DNA of 64,000 nucleotides from JANJUB01 sp031386985 (lineage in GTDB: Bacteria; Armatimonadota; Fimbriimonadia; Fimbriimonadales; Fimbriimonadaceae). The position numbers were made by a program, and so were the translations under genes. The notes under the pieces are model-generated. The model had not been told where the DNA came from. It worked only from the letters and a program-made list of their open reading frames with translations, and did not search any database. Shown one piece after another: positions 50,017 to 57,919 of this stretch (positions within the stretch are counted from its first letter, which is position 1; each line of letters begins with the position of its first letter). The DNA lies in assembly GCA_031386985.1 (NCBI GenBank), contig JANNCV010000024.1:1-64000 (forward strand). Reading direction: 5' to 3'.

Positions 50017-50679
50017 TCATGCGAATACGATTTCTTGCAAGTTTGCCGATACGGTGAATGCCGCTTCGGTCTTCGCATCTATCTCTTCCGTTGTAACCCC
50101 CGGCGCGAGTTCGATTAATGTTAGAGCATTCCCTCTCGAAACTTCGAATACGCAAAGATCGGTAATGATCAAATCCACACACTCTTTGCCCGTTATCGGT
50201 AGCGTGCAGTTCGAAAGCACTTTGGATTCCCCCGCCTTGTTCGTATGCTCCATAACGACCACGACCCTTTTCACACCAGCGACTAAGTCCATCGCCCCGC
50301 CCATTCCTTTCACCATCTTGCCGGGAATCATCCAATTGGCCAAATCGCCCTTCTCCGAAACTTCCATCGCACCTAGAATCGAAAGGTCAATATGTCCCCC
50401 TCGTATCATCGCAAATGAATCGGCACTAGAAAAATAAGATGTTCCGGGGATTCCCGTCACCGTTTGCTTTCCCGCGTTGATAAGATCAGGATCTTCTTCG
50501 CCCTCAAACGGAAACGGGCCCAAGCCCAGCATTCCGTTCTCGCTTTGCAAGGTTACATCCATTCCGCTCGGGATGAAGTTTGCAACCAAAGTTGGGATTC
50601 CGATGCCGAGATTGACATAGAATCCGTCCCGAAGTTCATGGGCGGCGCGTTGGGCAAGTTGATCACGGGTTAAAGCCAT
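50017..50679 (-). CDS. scoB: 3-oxoacid CoA-transferase subunit B
   Basis: A 220-residue beta subunit of a family I CoA-transferase (succinyl-CoA:3-ketoacid or acetate/butyrate type). Start MALTRDQLAQRAAHEL, glycine-rich VNLGIGIPTLVANF, the catalytic Glu in LQSENGMLGLG, GGHIDLSILGAMEVSEKGDLANWM and GMGGAMDLV are canonical. The alpha subunit, normally directly upstream and overlapping, is missing: upstream lies an unrelated plus-strand gene. The enzyme therefore either uses an alpha subunit encoded elsewhere or is non-functional. The gene has no operon partners here. Confidence 0.93.
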   Translation of the reverse strand: MALTRDQLAQRAAHELRDGFYVNLGIGIPTLVANFIPSGMDVTLQSENGMLGLGPFPFEGEEDPDLINAGKQTVTGIPGTSYFSSADSFAMIRGGHIDLSILGAMEVSEKGDLANWMIPGKMVKGMGGAMDLVAGVKRVVVVMEHTNKAGESKVLSNCTLPITGKECVDLIITDLCVFEVSRGNALTLIELAPGVTTEEIDAKTEAAFTVSANLQEIVFA

Positions 50680-50756
50680 GTCTCAATTCTAGCGAAATTC
50701 CTTGCGGCTTTATCCGAAAAGTGTCGTATCATGTAATGGGGTGTTCGGAGTTCGCC

Positions 50757-51494
50757 ATGAAAAAGCGTCACTTTTCGATCTCGGATAGGCTTGTACGGGC
50801 CGCGGTTGCCATGCTGGGAGGCTTAATCCTTTTCGGCGTCCTCCAATCTGGATACCGGTCGCTTTATGGTGAGCAGACCTCAGACATGGTCTTGATGCCG
50901 CGCCCAGCAGATTCCGCTGGCTCGCGAGATCGATCTGAAAAAGTTCAAACCGCGTCACTTCCCGTCGGTTTTCGTGTTTCGAAGTCAAAACCGTCGGTGA
51001 AACGAGTTTCGACGAGAACTCACGTTGACCACGCCGTAACTGTTTACGACGACGAAGGCAACGCAATCGGCACCATTCCGGCCGGAGCTAACATTGATCG
51101 TTTTGACGCACAGGGCGGCTGGGTTGACGTTCAGCTCGCCGATGGTCGGGTTGGCCGAGTTCGAACCGGCGATCTGAACTCTAACTCCGCCGATTCTAAT
51201 GTGACGGTGGCCAGCAATGAGCGCGAGATAAACGAAGGCGGAATTGGAACAAGTAGCACGCTAACTATCAGCGAGATTCTAAACGAAGGCACCTTGATCA
51301 TTTTGAGTAATGGCCAGTCCTTCCGAATCGAGTCTTTGGATATTGAAATTGCCAGCGATTGGCAAGTAGGCAATCGAGTTACGATCCGAGAGACAGATAA
51401 TGGGACGGTTCTGCACAACACCGACGCAGATGAAGAAGTCCGTTCCACCCCCTCGGAGCGAAGTTCATACCGAATAACTCGAAACGACTTGTAA
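50757..51494 (+). CDS. Membrane-anchored SH3-like domain protein
   Basis: A 245-residue protein from ATG 50757 (an in-frame upstream start at 50721 adds 12 unlikely residues). It has a basic start (MKKRHFSISDRLVRAA), a signal anchor (VAMLGGLILFGVLQSGY) and an extracytoplasmic region. Residues ~85-145 (VTVYDDEGNAIGTIPAGANI, GWVDVQLADGRVGRVRTGDL) form a bacterial SH3-like fold. The C-terminal ~80 residues form another small beta domain (IISNGQSFRIESLDIEIASDWQVGNRVTI type) that looks like an S1/OB-like barrel. Its function is unknown, possibly cell-wall related. It is transcribed divergently from scoB. Confidence 0.75.
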   Translation: MKKRHFSISDRLVRAAVAMLGGLILFGVLQSGYRSLYGEQTSDMVLMPRPADSAGSRDRSEKVQTASLPVGFRVSKSKPSVKRVSTRTHVDHAVTVYDDEGNAIGTIPAGANIDRFDAQGGWVDVQLADGRVGRVRTGDLNSNSADSNVTVASNEREINEGGIGTSSTLTISEILNEGTLIILSNGQSFRIESLDIEIASDWQVGNRVTIRETDNGTVLHNTDADEEVRSTPSERSSYRITRNDL

Positions 51495-51567
51495 TCTTGT
51501 GCTGATTCGTACCGGGTGACGGCAAATGCTACATTTTTCGGGCGAATGCAAACTGAACCTTAAGAAA

Positions 51568-51643
51568 TGGCGCCCCGGACGCGACTCGAACGCGTGGCCT
51601 ACTGCTTAGAAGGCAGTTGCTCTATCCACTGAGCTACCGGGGC
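51568..51643 (-). tRNA. tRNA-Arg (anticodon TCT)
   Basis: The minus strand reads GCCCCGGTAGCTCAG..., a full cloverleaf: 7-bp acceptor GCCCCGG/CCGGGGC, D-arm with GTGGATAGAGC, anticodon stem ACTGC/GCAGT with loop CTTCTAA (anticodon TCT), variable loop, T-arm with GTTCGAGTC, discriminator G and an encoded CCA (51568-51570). It marks the left edge of the integrative element. The recombinase gene begins 73 bases beyond its 5' end, not its 3' end. Confidence 0.97.
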
Positions 51644-51716
51644 TTGGTTTGTAGTCTAGATTGAACCTGAGTTGAGCGACTTATTCTTTTTCCCATGAGA
51701 GGCAGAGGGAAGAAAA

Positions 51717-52784
51717 ATGACTTTAGAGCAACTTACTCAACATAATCAACGACCTCTTAACGGGGCTAGTATTGGCGATAGACGACGCGGGAAACGGGTT
51801 GGTGTTATGCCCTTAGACGGGGGGGAGGGGGGAGACCCCAAGGCCGGTGACCCCAAAGGTGGGCACGCGCAATTTTTGAAAAAAAGGAGAGGGGATGAAC
51901 CGACTTCTGGTTTATCTATTTCTTCGGCTGTAACGGAGTTTATGTTGCACCAACGGGTGTCACGGCATTCTCCTCGAACGGTGGAATATTACGTGTTCTG
52001 TCTTACTCGCTTCTCTAAGTGGGTGGCTGGGCAAGGCATTGAATACGTCGAGGACATAGACGCGGGGTGTATCCGGCTCTTTATGTGTGAGCTTGAGGAC
52101 ACGATGAAGCCCAATAGCGTTCATGCGATTATGCGGGCGGTTCGGGCTTTGTTTAACTTTATAGAACGGGAAGAGCTTATTGGCTCGAACCCGATGCGTA
52201 AGATTCGGATGCCTAAGACGGATAAGCTAATCATGCCGGCCTTTACGGAAGATGAGATTGCTTCGCTTCTTAAGGGATGTAGCGGTAAGGAACCTCTCGA
52301 CGTTCGGAACCGGGCTCTTGTCTTACTCTTACTTGACTCGGGGTTACGACTTGCCGAGTGTGCTTCTTTGAAGCTCTCCGATGTGGATATTGAAACCGGT
52401 GTCATTCACGTTATCGGCAAGGGTCGAAAGGAACGGGTGACTAAACTCGGGGCTTCTTCGCTTAAGGCGATGCATCGGTATCTACGTGTTCGGACGGGCG
52501 AACCCGGCGAAGCGCTCTGGGTGGGGCGTCGAGGGGCTATGACGGCCTATGGCATTGCCGAGACATTAGAGAAGCTGGGCAAGGCAACGGGGGTTCATGC
52601 TCATCCCCATAAGTTTCGGCGCACCTGTGCGCTTATGCTTCTTAGGAACGGGGCGGACGTGTTTAGTGTGCAATACCTGCTGGGTCATTCTGACCTTGGG
52701 GTGTTGCGTCGTTACCTCGCTCAAACTGACCGGGATGTGACTAAGGCGCATACGTTGCACTCTCCGGTGGATGGGATGCGGTAG
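51717..52784 (+). CDS. Tyrosine recombinase / integrase (XerC/D-like)
   Basis: A 355-residue site-specific recombinase. After an unusual Gly/Asp/Lys-rich N-terminus (~1-60, encoded by long G-tracts) come a SAM-like core-binding domain (~65-150: VTEFMLHQRVSRHSPRTVEYY) and the catalytic domain (~165-345): Arg in LLLDSGLRLAECASLKLSDVD, Lys in IGKGRKERV, H-x-x-R in HPHKFRRTCA, His in YLLGHSDLG and the nucleophile Tyr in VLRRYLAQTD. All catalytic residues are present. The purine-rich GAGGGAAG upstream of ATG 51717 is a fair ribosome-binding site. It probably mediates insertion of the element at the neighbouring tRNA-Arg. Confidence 0.93.
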   Translation: MTLEQLTQHNQRPLNGASIGDRRRGKRVGVMPLDGGEGGDPKAGDPKGGHAQFLKKRRGDEPTSGLSISSAVTEFMLHQRVSRHSPRTVEYYVFCLTRFSKWVAGQGIEYVEDIDAGCIRLFMCELEDTMKPNSVHAIMRAVRALFNFIEREELIGSNPMRKIRMPKTDKLIMPAFTEDEIASLLKGCSGKEPLDVRNRALVLLLLDSGLRLAECASLKLSDVDIETGVIHVIGKGRKERVTKLGASSLKAMHRYLRVRTGEPGEALWVGRRGAMTAYGIAETLEKLGKATGVHAHPHKFRRTCALMLLRNGADVFSVQYLLGHSDLGVLRRYLAQTDRDVTKAHTLHSPVDGMR

Positions 52785-52833
52785 GGGTTTTTCGGGCGAA
52801 CTCTTGGGGTTGTGTCAAGGGTTCGCTTGGTAT

Positions 52834-52864
52834 GGGGGGAGGGGGGGAACCCCCCTTTGGGGGG
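52834..52864. repeat. Poly-G/poly-C hairpin after the integrase gene
   Basis: GGGGGG-A-GGGGGGG-AA-CCCCCC-TTT-GGGGGG: C6/G6 can pair around a TTT loop, or the upstream G7 can pair with C6. A matching G7-A-G6 tract lies inside the integrase gene at 51819-51832. It may act as a terminator-like structure or G-quadruplex former. Confidence 0.55.
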
Positions 52865-52918
52865 TCTTGTTCGCATAGGGTGCTCGAAAGATATTTGACA
52901 AAATTTGCAGATTAGGGC

Positions 52919-53041
52919 ATGGCTGTACCAAAAAAGCGTAACATACTCTTCGGCAAAGGCGATGGTGTGCAACTAGCTCATAGCCGAGCTTCGTTTGTTG
53001 GCGTGATTCACAGGACTCAAGCGAAAGGAGTGTTACGTTGA
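52919..53041 (+). CDS. Possible 40-residue peptide upstream of the small membrane protein
   Basis: ATG 52919 to TGA 53039-53041 encodes a basic 40-residue peptide starting MAVPKKRNILFGKGDG. Its end overlaps the TTG start of the next gene (TTGA), and the AAAGGAG that serves that start lies inside it. This is the usual arrangement of a coupled leader ORF. The start resembles ribosomal protein L32 only in the first seven residues. The evidence is the overlap and open frame only. Confidence 0.35.
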   Translation: MAVPKKRNILFGKGDGVQLAHSRASFVGVIHRTQAKGVLR

Positions 53042-53328
53042 AAGGCTTAGGTATGGTTTCAGGGGTCGGAATCGGTTGTCTGCTCGGGATTGTGTTGTCA
53101 ATTGGCGGACCAGCTATTCATTTTTACACTGTTTGGTATGCATTTCACTATGGGGGTCTGCTTGCTGCAATAGTCACCATGTTGTTGCCAGGCATTTCTG
53201 AGGTTTATTGGTTGTTTCCCATCGCTAAGTCGGCTGGAAGTTGGTGGAACTATTACTCCGCGGCCCTTCTTGTGTGGCTATGTGCTTGCATTATGCTTTC
53301 GGCGGTTAAGTCCAAGGATGAAGAATGA
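53038..53328 (+). CDS. Small three-helix membrane protein
   Basis: A 96-residue protein starting at TTG 53038, supported by AAAGGAG 8 bases upstream. Three hydrophobic segments: GVGIGCLLGIVLSIGGPAI, AIVTMLLPGISEVYWLFPI and YYSAALLVWLCACIMLSAV. No family was recognised. It overlaps the following lipoprotein gene by 4 bases (ATGA), so the two are co-translated and possibly form a complex. Confidence 0.7.
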   Translation: MKGLGMVSGVGIGCLLGIVLSIGGPAIHFYTVWYAFHYGGLLAAIVTMLLPGISEVYWLFPIAKSAGSWWNYYSAALLVWLCACIMLSAVKSKDEE

Positions 53329-53879
53329 AGCGAGCCCGATTAGTCATGCTCGGGGTTATTTGTACGGGAGTCGTGGGTTGCAAAATGCCTGCCTCTGTTC
53401 CAATGCCTAAGGGTGAAGCGGAAATCCGGCGCGAGGTTGCCCCAAACAGTTCCTATGTCGCGTCCTTGATGTTTCATCTTGGGAACCTGAACTCGGTCAA
53501 AGAGGAATCTGGGAGGGTCGGGGCCGATTTTGAGAAACGGATATCGGCAAGCGGAGCGGACCGCCAAGAGATATTGAAGGAATTTGTGACCGCGCTACGT
53601 GACCTGTCGCACCGAACTGAGAAAACAGTTGACGAGTTAGCTAGCTTGAAGCCACCTAGCAAATACGCCGAGTTCCAAAAGGTCTTCGTGAAGACTCAAA
53701 AGGAGCTTGTTGTAATTGGCTTGTCTATGGCCGACGCCATTGAAAGCGGAAATGGCGAAAAAGTTCAAGAACTGGATGCTCAGTATAACGCTGCAGAATC
53801 TGCCGGGAGAAAGGAAGTAGAGACGGTGGTTCGGGCAAGCGGGGCAAAATCCCTGAACGACTTTCTTGGGATTGAGTGA
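53325..53879 (+). CDS. Predicted lipoprotein, helical
   Basis: A 184-residue protein with a lipoprotein signal (MKRARLVMLGVICTGVVGCK; Cys at 19). The mature part is almost entirely helical with heptad-like spacing (VKEESGRVGADFEKRISASG, EILKEFVTALRDLSHRTEKTVDELASL, GEKVQELDAQYNAAESAGRKEVE). It has no recognised domain but resembles small surface or periplasmic helical-bundle lipoproteins. It is translationally coupled to the preceding membrane protein. An imperfect GC hairpin (53921-53939) follows at 42 bases. Confidence 0.7.
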   Translation: MKRARLVMLGVICTGVVGCKMPASVPMPKGEAEIRREVAPNSSYVASLMFHLGNLNSVKEESGRVGADFEKRISASGADRQEILKEFVTALRDLSHRTEKTVDELASLKPPSKYAEFQKVFVKTQKELVVIGLSMADAIESGNGEKVQELDAQYNAAESAGRKEVETVVRASGAKSLNDFLGIE

Positions 53880-54575
53880 ACGGGCGAATTAATTAGGAAC
53901 TGAACAACCGTCGCAAAGGAAGGGGCGCGGAGCGCCCTTCTGAGGGTGGGTGGGTGGGGTTAATCCGGTTGGGGCTTGCTCTCGCCGATTTGCTAGCGAT
54001 GTGCCGAGACCGGGCCGACTGAAGCGATGGAAGGGGCCCGAGGTTGGCCCGCTGCTTTTAGCCGTTCGCTCCCGCGACGCCATTTCGGTTTGACCGTGCC
54101 AGATGGTTCGTGCTGGATGTGCTCGAAACTGAATCGGCGAGGCGTTAAGAAAGCAAGTGGGACGGCCTTGGGAAGGTTATCCATCCGAGGGAGTTGCCCG
54201 GCTCGGCGCGGAGCGGCCTTTTTGTTACGGTTTAGGTTTGGCAAGTATGGGCCCGTTAGCGTCGGATGTTTGTGCCGCGATAAAAGGGAGCCTCCACTTG
54301 CGAACCGGGTGATGGGGTCTCTTGCCGACCAGCTTGTCACGACGTTATAATGCCCAATTATCAGAAAGTCTGGATGGTTTGTGCCAGCTTTCCCGAAGGG
54401 CTCGCTGATAATTGCCATTATGACCGTCGCACCCCTTGCTAAACCTTCCCAACGAGCGAATGTCCCACTCCGGTGGGGCGTGAGCTTGTTGTCTCAATCG
54501 CCGAAGGCGAAGCCGCGAAGCGGCTGAGCAAAGCCGCATTCTTGACTTTTAAAGCGACGTGCGCTAAACTTAGCC
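53880..54575. other. Long non-coding stretch of the mobile element with an inverted repeat
   Basis: About 700 bases without a convincing gene. Contents: a GGGCGC-GGA-GCGCCC hairpin (53923-53937) downstream of the lipoprotein gene; a GC-rich segment ending in TTTTT (54224-54228); and a 17-18-bp inverted repeat, ATAATGCCCAATTATCAG (54347-54364) and CTGATAATTGCCATTAT (54405-54421), around a 40-base spacer. Frames such as 54027-54350 are open but have low-complexity Arg/Gly/Pro composition and no ribosome-binding site. The promoter of the 54576 gene is probably in the last ~60 bases. Confidence 0.55.
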
Positions 54576-55091
54576 ATGAGGATTGGGACCTGTGTAGTTT
54601 TGTCGGTGCTTGGCCTGGCGGGATGTGGTAGCTCCGGCGGAACGACCGCAAATGGAGAACCGACCGAAATCCGACACGTAAATGTGTCGACCATACCAAC
54701 TGCAAACGGCGATGCATATGCGGTTACCAGGGTCTTTAAGTCAGATGAGGACTACGATGGCGAGTTTCACATATGGTTTGTTTCCGGCTCGCGCAAAGAA
54801 GAGGTCCAGATAAAGTGTGGGTTCCCCGACATAACACCTCTTGCGGATGGAACTGCGATTTTGAAAGATGGCGTGAACTGGTGGCGGCTCAAGGGCAACC
54901 AAGCACAAGCAATCGAATCCGGCACTACCTCAGGTGAGCCGAAGCGAGCTCTTAGGGAGGGATTTTACTTTGTTCGATGGTACCTAGCCGACCAAGATAA
55001 GGAGGGCTTGACCGAGACAGACCGAGAGGAGCATATGAGGGAGCTTCAAGACGATGCAGCAGCGGATGCCGAGGGAGACCGCGACTATTGA
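54576..55091 (+). CDS. Predicted lipoprotein of unknown function
   Basis: A 171-residue protein with signal and lipobox MRIGTCVVLSVLGLAGCG (Cys at 17), followed by a Ser/Gly linker. The mature domain is beta-rich (NGDAYAVTRVFKSDEDYDG, HIWFVSGSRKEEVQIKCGF, LKDGVNWWRLKGN) and ends with an acidic tail (EEHMRELQDDAAADAEGD). No family was recognised. It begins a plus-strand run with the next two genes, whose frames overlap or abut it, and may be a surface component of the same system. Confidence 0.65.
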   Translation: MRIGTCVVLSVLGLAGCGSSGGTTANGEPTEIRHVNVSTIPTANGDAYAVTRVFKSDEDYDGEFHIWFVSGSRKEEVQIKCGFPDITPLADGTAILKDGVNWWRLKGNQAQAIESGTTSGEPKRALREGFYFVRWYLADQDKEGLTETDREEHMRELQDDAAADAEGDRDY

Positions 55092-55113
55092 AGGGAGGCG
55101 CGTACTAACACGA

Positions 55114-55461
55114 ATGAACCTGCAGAAATCAGAGGCAGTTGGCGCGGTCGGAGTTGCAGTCGTTGCGATTGCTATGCTTCTTTGGGCCGCATTAGGCTCT
55201 CCTCCGTATGCCTTTTATGGCGTGATGAAATGGGTGGTGGCGGGTAGTTGTTGTTACTCGGCTTGGGGGTGTTGGAAGTTGAATCGAGCCTTGGCTCCGG
55301 TTAGTGTGATTCTCCTCTCGGTGGCTGCTATACACTTGCTTGGTAAGATGCGGAAGGCAGAATGGCCGTTATTCAACTGGGTAGGGGTTGCGGGTTTGGT
55401 ATTGGTCGTGGCCATCATGACCGTTGCTTTGAAGCGAGGTGCTACCGTTGACCCGGCGTGA
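55114..55461 (+). CDS. Small four-helix membrane protein
   Basis: A 115-residue protein from ATG 55114 (MNLQKSEAVG); an in-frame ATG at 55054 would add 20 residues overlapping the lipoprotein gene. Hydrophobic segments: AVGVAVVAIAMLLWAAL, YGVMKWVVAGSCCYSAWGCW, LAPVSVILLSVAAIHLLG and WVGVAGLVLVVAIMTVAL. Its stop lies inside the start region of the DnaJ-domain gene, so the two are coupled. Function unknown. Confidence 0.65.
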   Translation: MNLQKSEAVGAVGVAVVAIAMLLWAALGSPPYAFYGVMKWVVAGSCCYSAWGCWKLNRALAPVSVILLSVAAIHLLGKMRKAEWPLFNWVGVAGLVLVVAIMTVALKRGATVDPA

Positions 55462-56986
55462 TTGGGCTCTAAAGCTTCTGGGGGTCGGTCCATCTGCAAC
55501 CGAAGCGCAAATCAAGGAAGCGTATCGCGACCTAGTTGGTGTTTGGCATCCCGATAAGCACGCTAGTAACGAGCGTGTTCGCGCAAAAGCCGAGGAGATG
55601 ATGAAGCGGCTTAATGAAGCCAAAGACATTCTCTTGGGGGGCGAAAACCCGTATGGCAGGGTGGAGACCGACGACGTTGCAGGAGAACCCCCAAAGGCGA
55701 AGCCGCCTCCAAAGGCTGAACCGCCTCCGAAGCCTGAGGAACCCAAAGCATCACAGACAAGTGAGCCAAAAGCGAACGTTGAGCCTCCCAACTCGGAGAA
55801 AGCACAAGTAACTGAGCCGTCGAAGGTTCCTGTTAATGTTGGAAGGTGGGTGGTAGCCCTAGCTGTTGTTATTGGGTTAGGTTGGACTGCCTTTGCTGAC
55901 GCACCTTGGGAGAACCAAAAGGGACCTGCCGTAGTGTCCGCTCAATCAATCCCGCTAGCATCCAATCCCGTTGGTTCTGAGCCTATCCCCAAAGCCGACG
56001 ACTCTATCCCCATCGAGGAAACACAGGTTTCTACCGAACTGGATAGTTCTGAATCAAGCTCACCTGGTAAGGATGAGTTCTACATCGTCGTTTCTTGTTA
56101 CAGCAACCTAAAGGAGAGGGAGGCAATACGGGCCAGCAACGGTATTAAGTGGAATGGCCAAGAGGCATTTGTGTTGGATACTGACGGCGCTCGGGCCAAT
56201 GGGTTAACTAACGTCAAGGCAGGATTATCTGCGGTGACAATCGGGCCATTCAACCGCGAAACTGCGAAGCGGGGAGCGAAGGAACTTGGTGCGAAGTTTC
56301 CTGGGGCCTATCTCATAAATCTCTCAAGCGGAGAGTCAATTTCGGTGGAGGAGCCGAAGTATCTCAAAAGTATCGCTTTAGAAGACGTTGACACTGAGTT
56401 TGGTGAGCCAGCTGTAACGACTGTCCGAGCAAGAGTGCATGCTTCCCTGAACGAAAGCGGGAAGGAGCTTTGTCGGCTTGAGGCAGACACCAGGGTGCGG
56501 GTGTCCAGAATTGACGGGTCACCATGGGTCAGCGTTGCCCTAAGCGACGAGCGACGAGGATTCGTAAAGGCAACCCAGCTTAGGTTTGAGAATGCCGTGG
56601 CAACAGCCTCAATAGAACCAAAGCTTTCCGAGACCTTTACTTTGGGGTCTACGGAGGAAATGGTTCGGGCCGTTCAAGGAGCACCCACAGCAATTCATGG
56701 CGACTCGTGGAGCTACGGATATGATGATGTGAGGTTCAAGGATGGCAAGGTATACAGTTACAGTAACCACTTCAAGGGCTTGAAGGTAAGTGTCCTTCCC
56801 GAAACAGCAACAGAAAATGCGGGGAGTTTTCAGGTTGGTTCCTCAAAGAACGACGTGCTTGCGGTTCAAGGGACACCCACAGCAATTCATGGCGACTCGT
56901 GGAGCTACGGATATGATGATGTGAGGTTCAAGGATGGCAAGGTATACAGTTACAGTAACCACTTCAAGGGCTTGAAGATTAAGTAG
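55439..56986 (+). CDS. DnaJ-TM-SPOR-SH3 protein with duplicated C-terminal domain
   Basis: A 515-residue protein. Domains: J-domain (~5-70) with HPD in GVWHPDKH, so it should stimulate an Hsp70; a Pro/Lys/Glu repeat linker (PPKAEPPPKPEEP); a TM helix (~135-155, WVVALAVVIGLGWTAF); an SPOR-like segment (~210-290, EFYIVVSCYSNLKEREA); an SH3-like segment (~315-375, VSRIDGSPWVSVALSDERRGFV); and two copies of a small domain (HGDSWSYGYDDVRFKDG, NHFKGLK) at ~395-445 and ~460-515. The J-domain is cytoplasmic, the rest extracytoplasmic. Start GTG 55439 or TTG 55448. The copies are encoded by a 104-bp identical DNA repeat. This domain set is unusual. Confidence 0.82.
   Translation: MLPLTRRDWALKLLGVGPSATEAQIKEAYRDLVGVWHPDKHASNERVRAKAEEMMKRLNEAKDILLGGENPYGRVETDDVAGEPPKAKPPPKAEPPPKPEEPKASQTSEPKANVEPPNSEKAQVTEPSKVPVNVGRWVVALAVVIGLGWTAFADAPWENQKGPAVVSAQSIPLASNPVGSEPIPKADDSIPIEETQVSTELDSSESSSPGKDEFYIVVSCYSNLKEREAIRASNGIKWNGQEAFVLDTDGARANGLTNVKAGLSAVTIGPFNRETAKRGAKELGAKFPGAYLINLSSGESISVEEPKYLKSIALEDVDTEFGEPAVTTVRARVHASLNESGKELCRLEADTRVRVSRIDGSPWVSVALSDERRGFVKATQLRFENAVATASIEPKLSETFTLGSTEEMVRAVQGAPTAIHGDSWSYGYDDVRFKDGKVYSYSNHFKGLKVSVLPETATENAGSFQVGSSKNDVLAVQGTPTAIHGDSWSYGYDDVRFKDGKVYSYSNHFKGLKIK
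56682..56977 (+). repeat. 104-bp exact direct repeat inside the DnaJ-domain gene
   Basis: 56682-56785 and 56874-56977 are identical base for base, 192 bases apart. The DNA flanking them within the 192-base period is diverged but still encodes related residues (LGSTEEMVRAVQG versus VGSSKNDVLAVQG). Identity at third codon positions implies a recent duplication or gene conversion. The unit encodes the core of a small beta domain. Confidence 0.92.
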
Positions 56987-57005
56987 AATCGCCGTGGCTA
57001 CCTCG

Positions 57006-57737
57006 TCAAGGCTTCACCTTCTTCGGCGGAACTTTTGCGTTAGTTGGGGAACCGACGCTTGAGTTCCAAATGGACGATTGGGCGGTGGCACCGAGACTAA
57101 CAATGTCGATGGTCCACTCCTTGGAAGTTGGAAGGAAGGTGCGTTCCTCACCATTCCTGCCGCCTCCCTCTTGCATTGGTTGTGACGCGAACACTGAGAA
57201 ATCCGCAACAACCTTGGTGCCAAACTGATTTACAGCCTCCACTTTCCCGTTGACCATGTATCTACCAGGCGCGTATGCGGCGATAGGTTCGCATTCTAAG
57301 AAGTCTCCGCTAGCAGGGCTCAGCAACATGTTACGCAACCATTTCTCGACCTCTGGAACTGCTAGAGAAGCGTGTCGTGGCATGTAACCCCTTACCAGAC
57401 CCGAACTGAAGGGGAGTTGCACAGGCCACTTCTGCCGTCTCACAAGAGCTACCCATCCGGCTTTCTCTGACTCATTCTGTGAAATCATGCGGTAGGTGAC
57501 AGCCAGGGGAACTAACGCTAACATCAGAACAAGCCAAGCCTTGGGTCTCCTTACACGTTTCGGTCGTTGCGATGAAGCCCGCAATGGCAACGCCGGTCTC
57601 TTTGCAAATAGAACTGGGGATTCGTCGGCTTCGTAGGCAGCCTCCAACGCTTCGGGGTTTAGGTCCGTTATCTTTGTCTTTGAACTACTTTGGCGTAGTT
57701 GGTTGTCAAGAACAGCTAGCCACTCGTCGAAGTTCAT
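57006..57737 (-). CDS. Membrane-anchored hypothetical protein of the mobile element
   Basis: A 243-residue protein from ATG 57737 (MNFDEWLAVLDNQLRQ); a longer in-frame start at 57788 adds 17 residues. A helical cytoplasmic N-terminus (~1-60) and a basic stretch (ASSQRPKRVRRPK) precede a single TM helix (AWLVLMLALVPLAVTYRMI, ~85). The C-terminal ~140 residues are extracytoplasmic and beta-rich (YMVNGKVEAVNQFGTKVVADFSVFA). It converges with the DnaJ-domain gene with only 20 bases between the stop codons. No family was recognised. Confidence 0.65.
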   Translation of the reverse strand: MNFDEWLAVLDNQLRQSSSKTKITDLNPEALEAAYEADESPVLFAKRPALPLRASSQRPKRVRRPKAWLVLMLALVPLAVTYRMISQNESEKAGWVALVRRQKWPVQLPFSSGLVRGYMPRHASLAVPEVEKWLRNMLLSPASGDFLECEPIAAYAPGRYMVNGKVEAVNQFGTKVVADFSVFASQPMQEGGGRNGEERTFLPTSKEWTIDIVSLGATAQSSIWNSSVGSPTNAKVPPKKVKP

Positions 57738-57919
57738 CCCTTCCCATCCTCGCAGAAACATCCCACTGAAGGCGATTGCCCTTCTCAATCAGCAAACGCA
57801 ACTATTATCGTTTTACCTCTCTTTTCACAACAAGCTACTAAGTGTCCGAGAGCGGCTTCGGGCCTCGTCTCAAGGCCTGGAAGGGGAAGCGGCTGAGTCA
57901 GGCCGAAGTTTGTTGTAGA

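Noticed and set aside
52919..52939. Similarity of the 40-residue frame to ribosomal protein L32 (MAVPKKR)
   Set aside because: Only seven residues agree; the rest lacks the basic L32 core and zinc cysteines.
54027..54418. Open frames on both strands in the long element spacer
   Set aside because: Low-complexity Arg/Gly/Pro products, no ribosome-binding sites and no coupling to neighbours.
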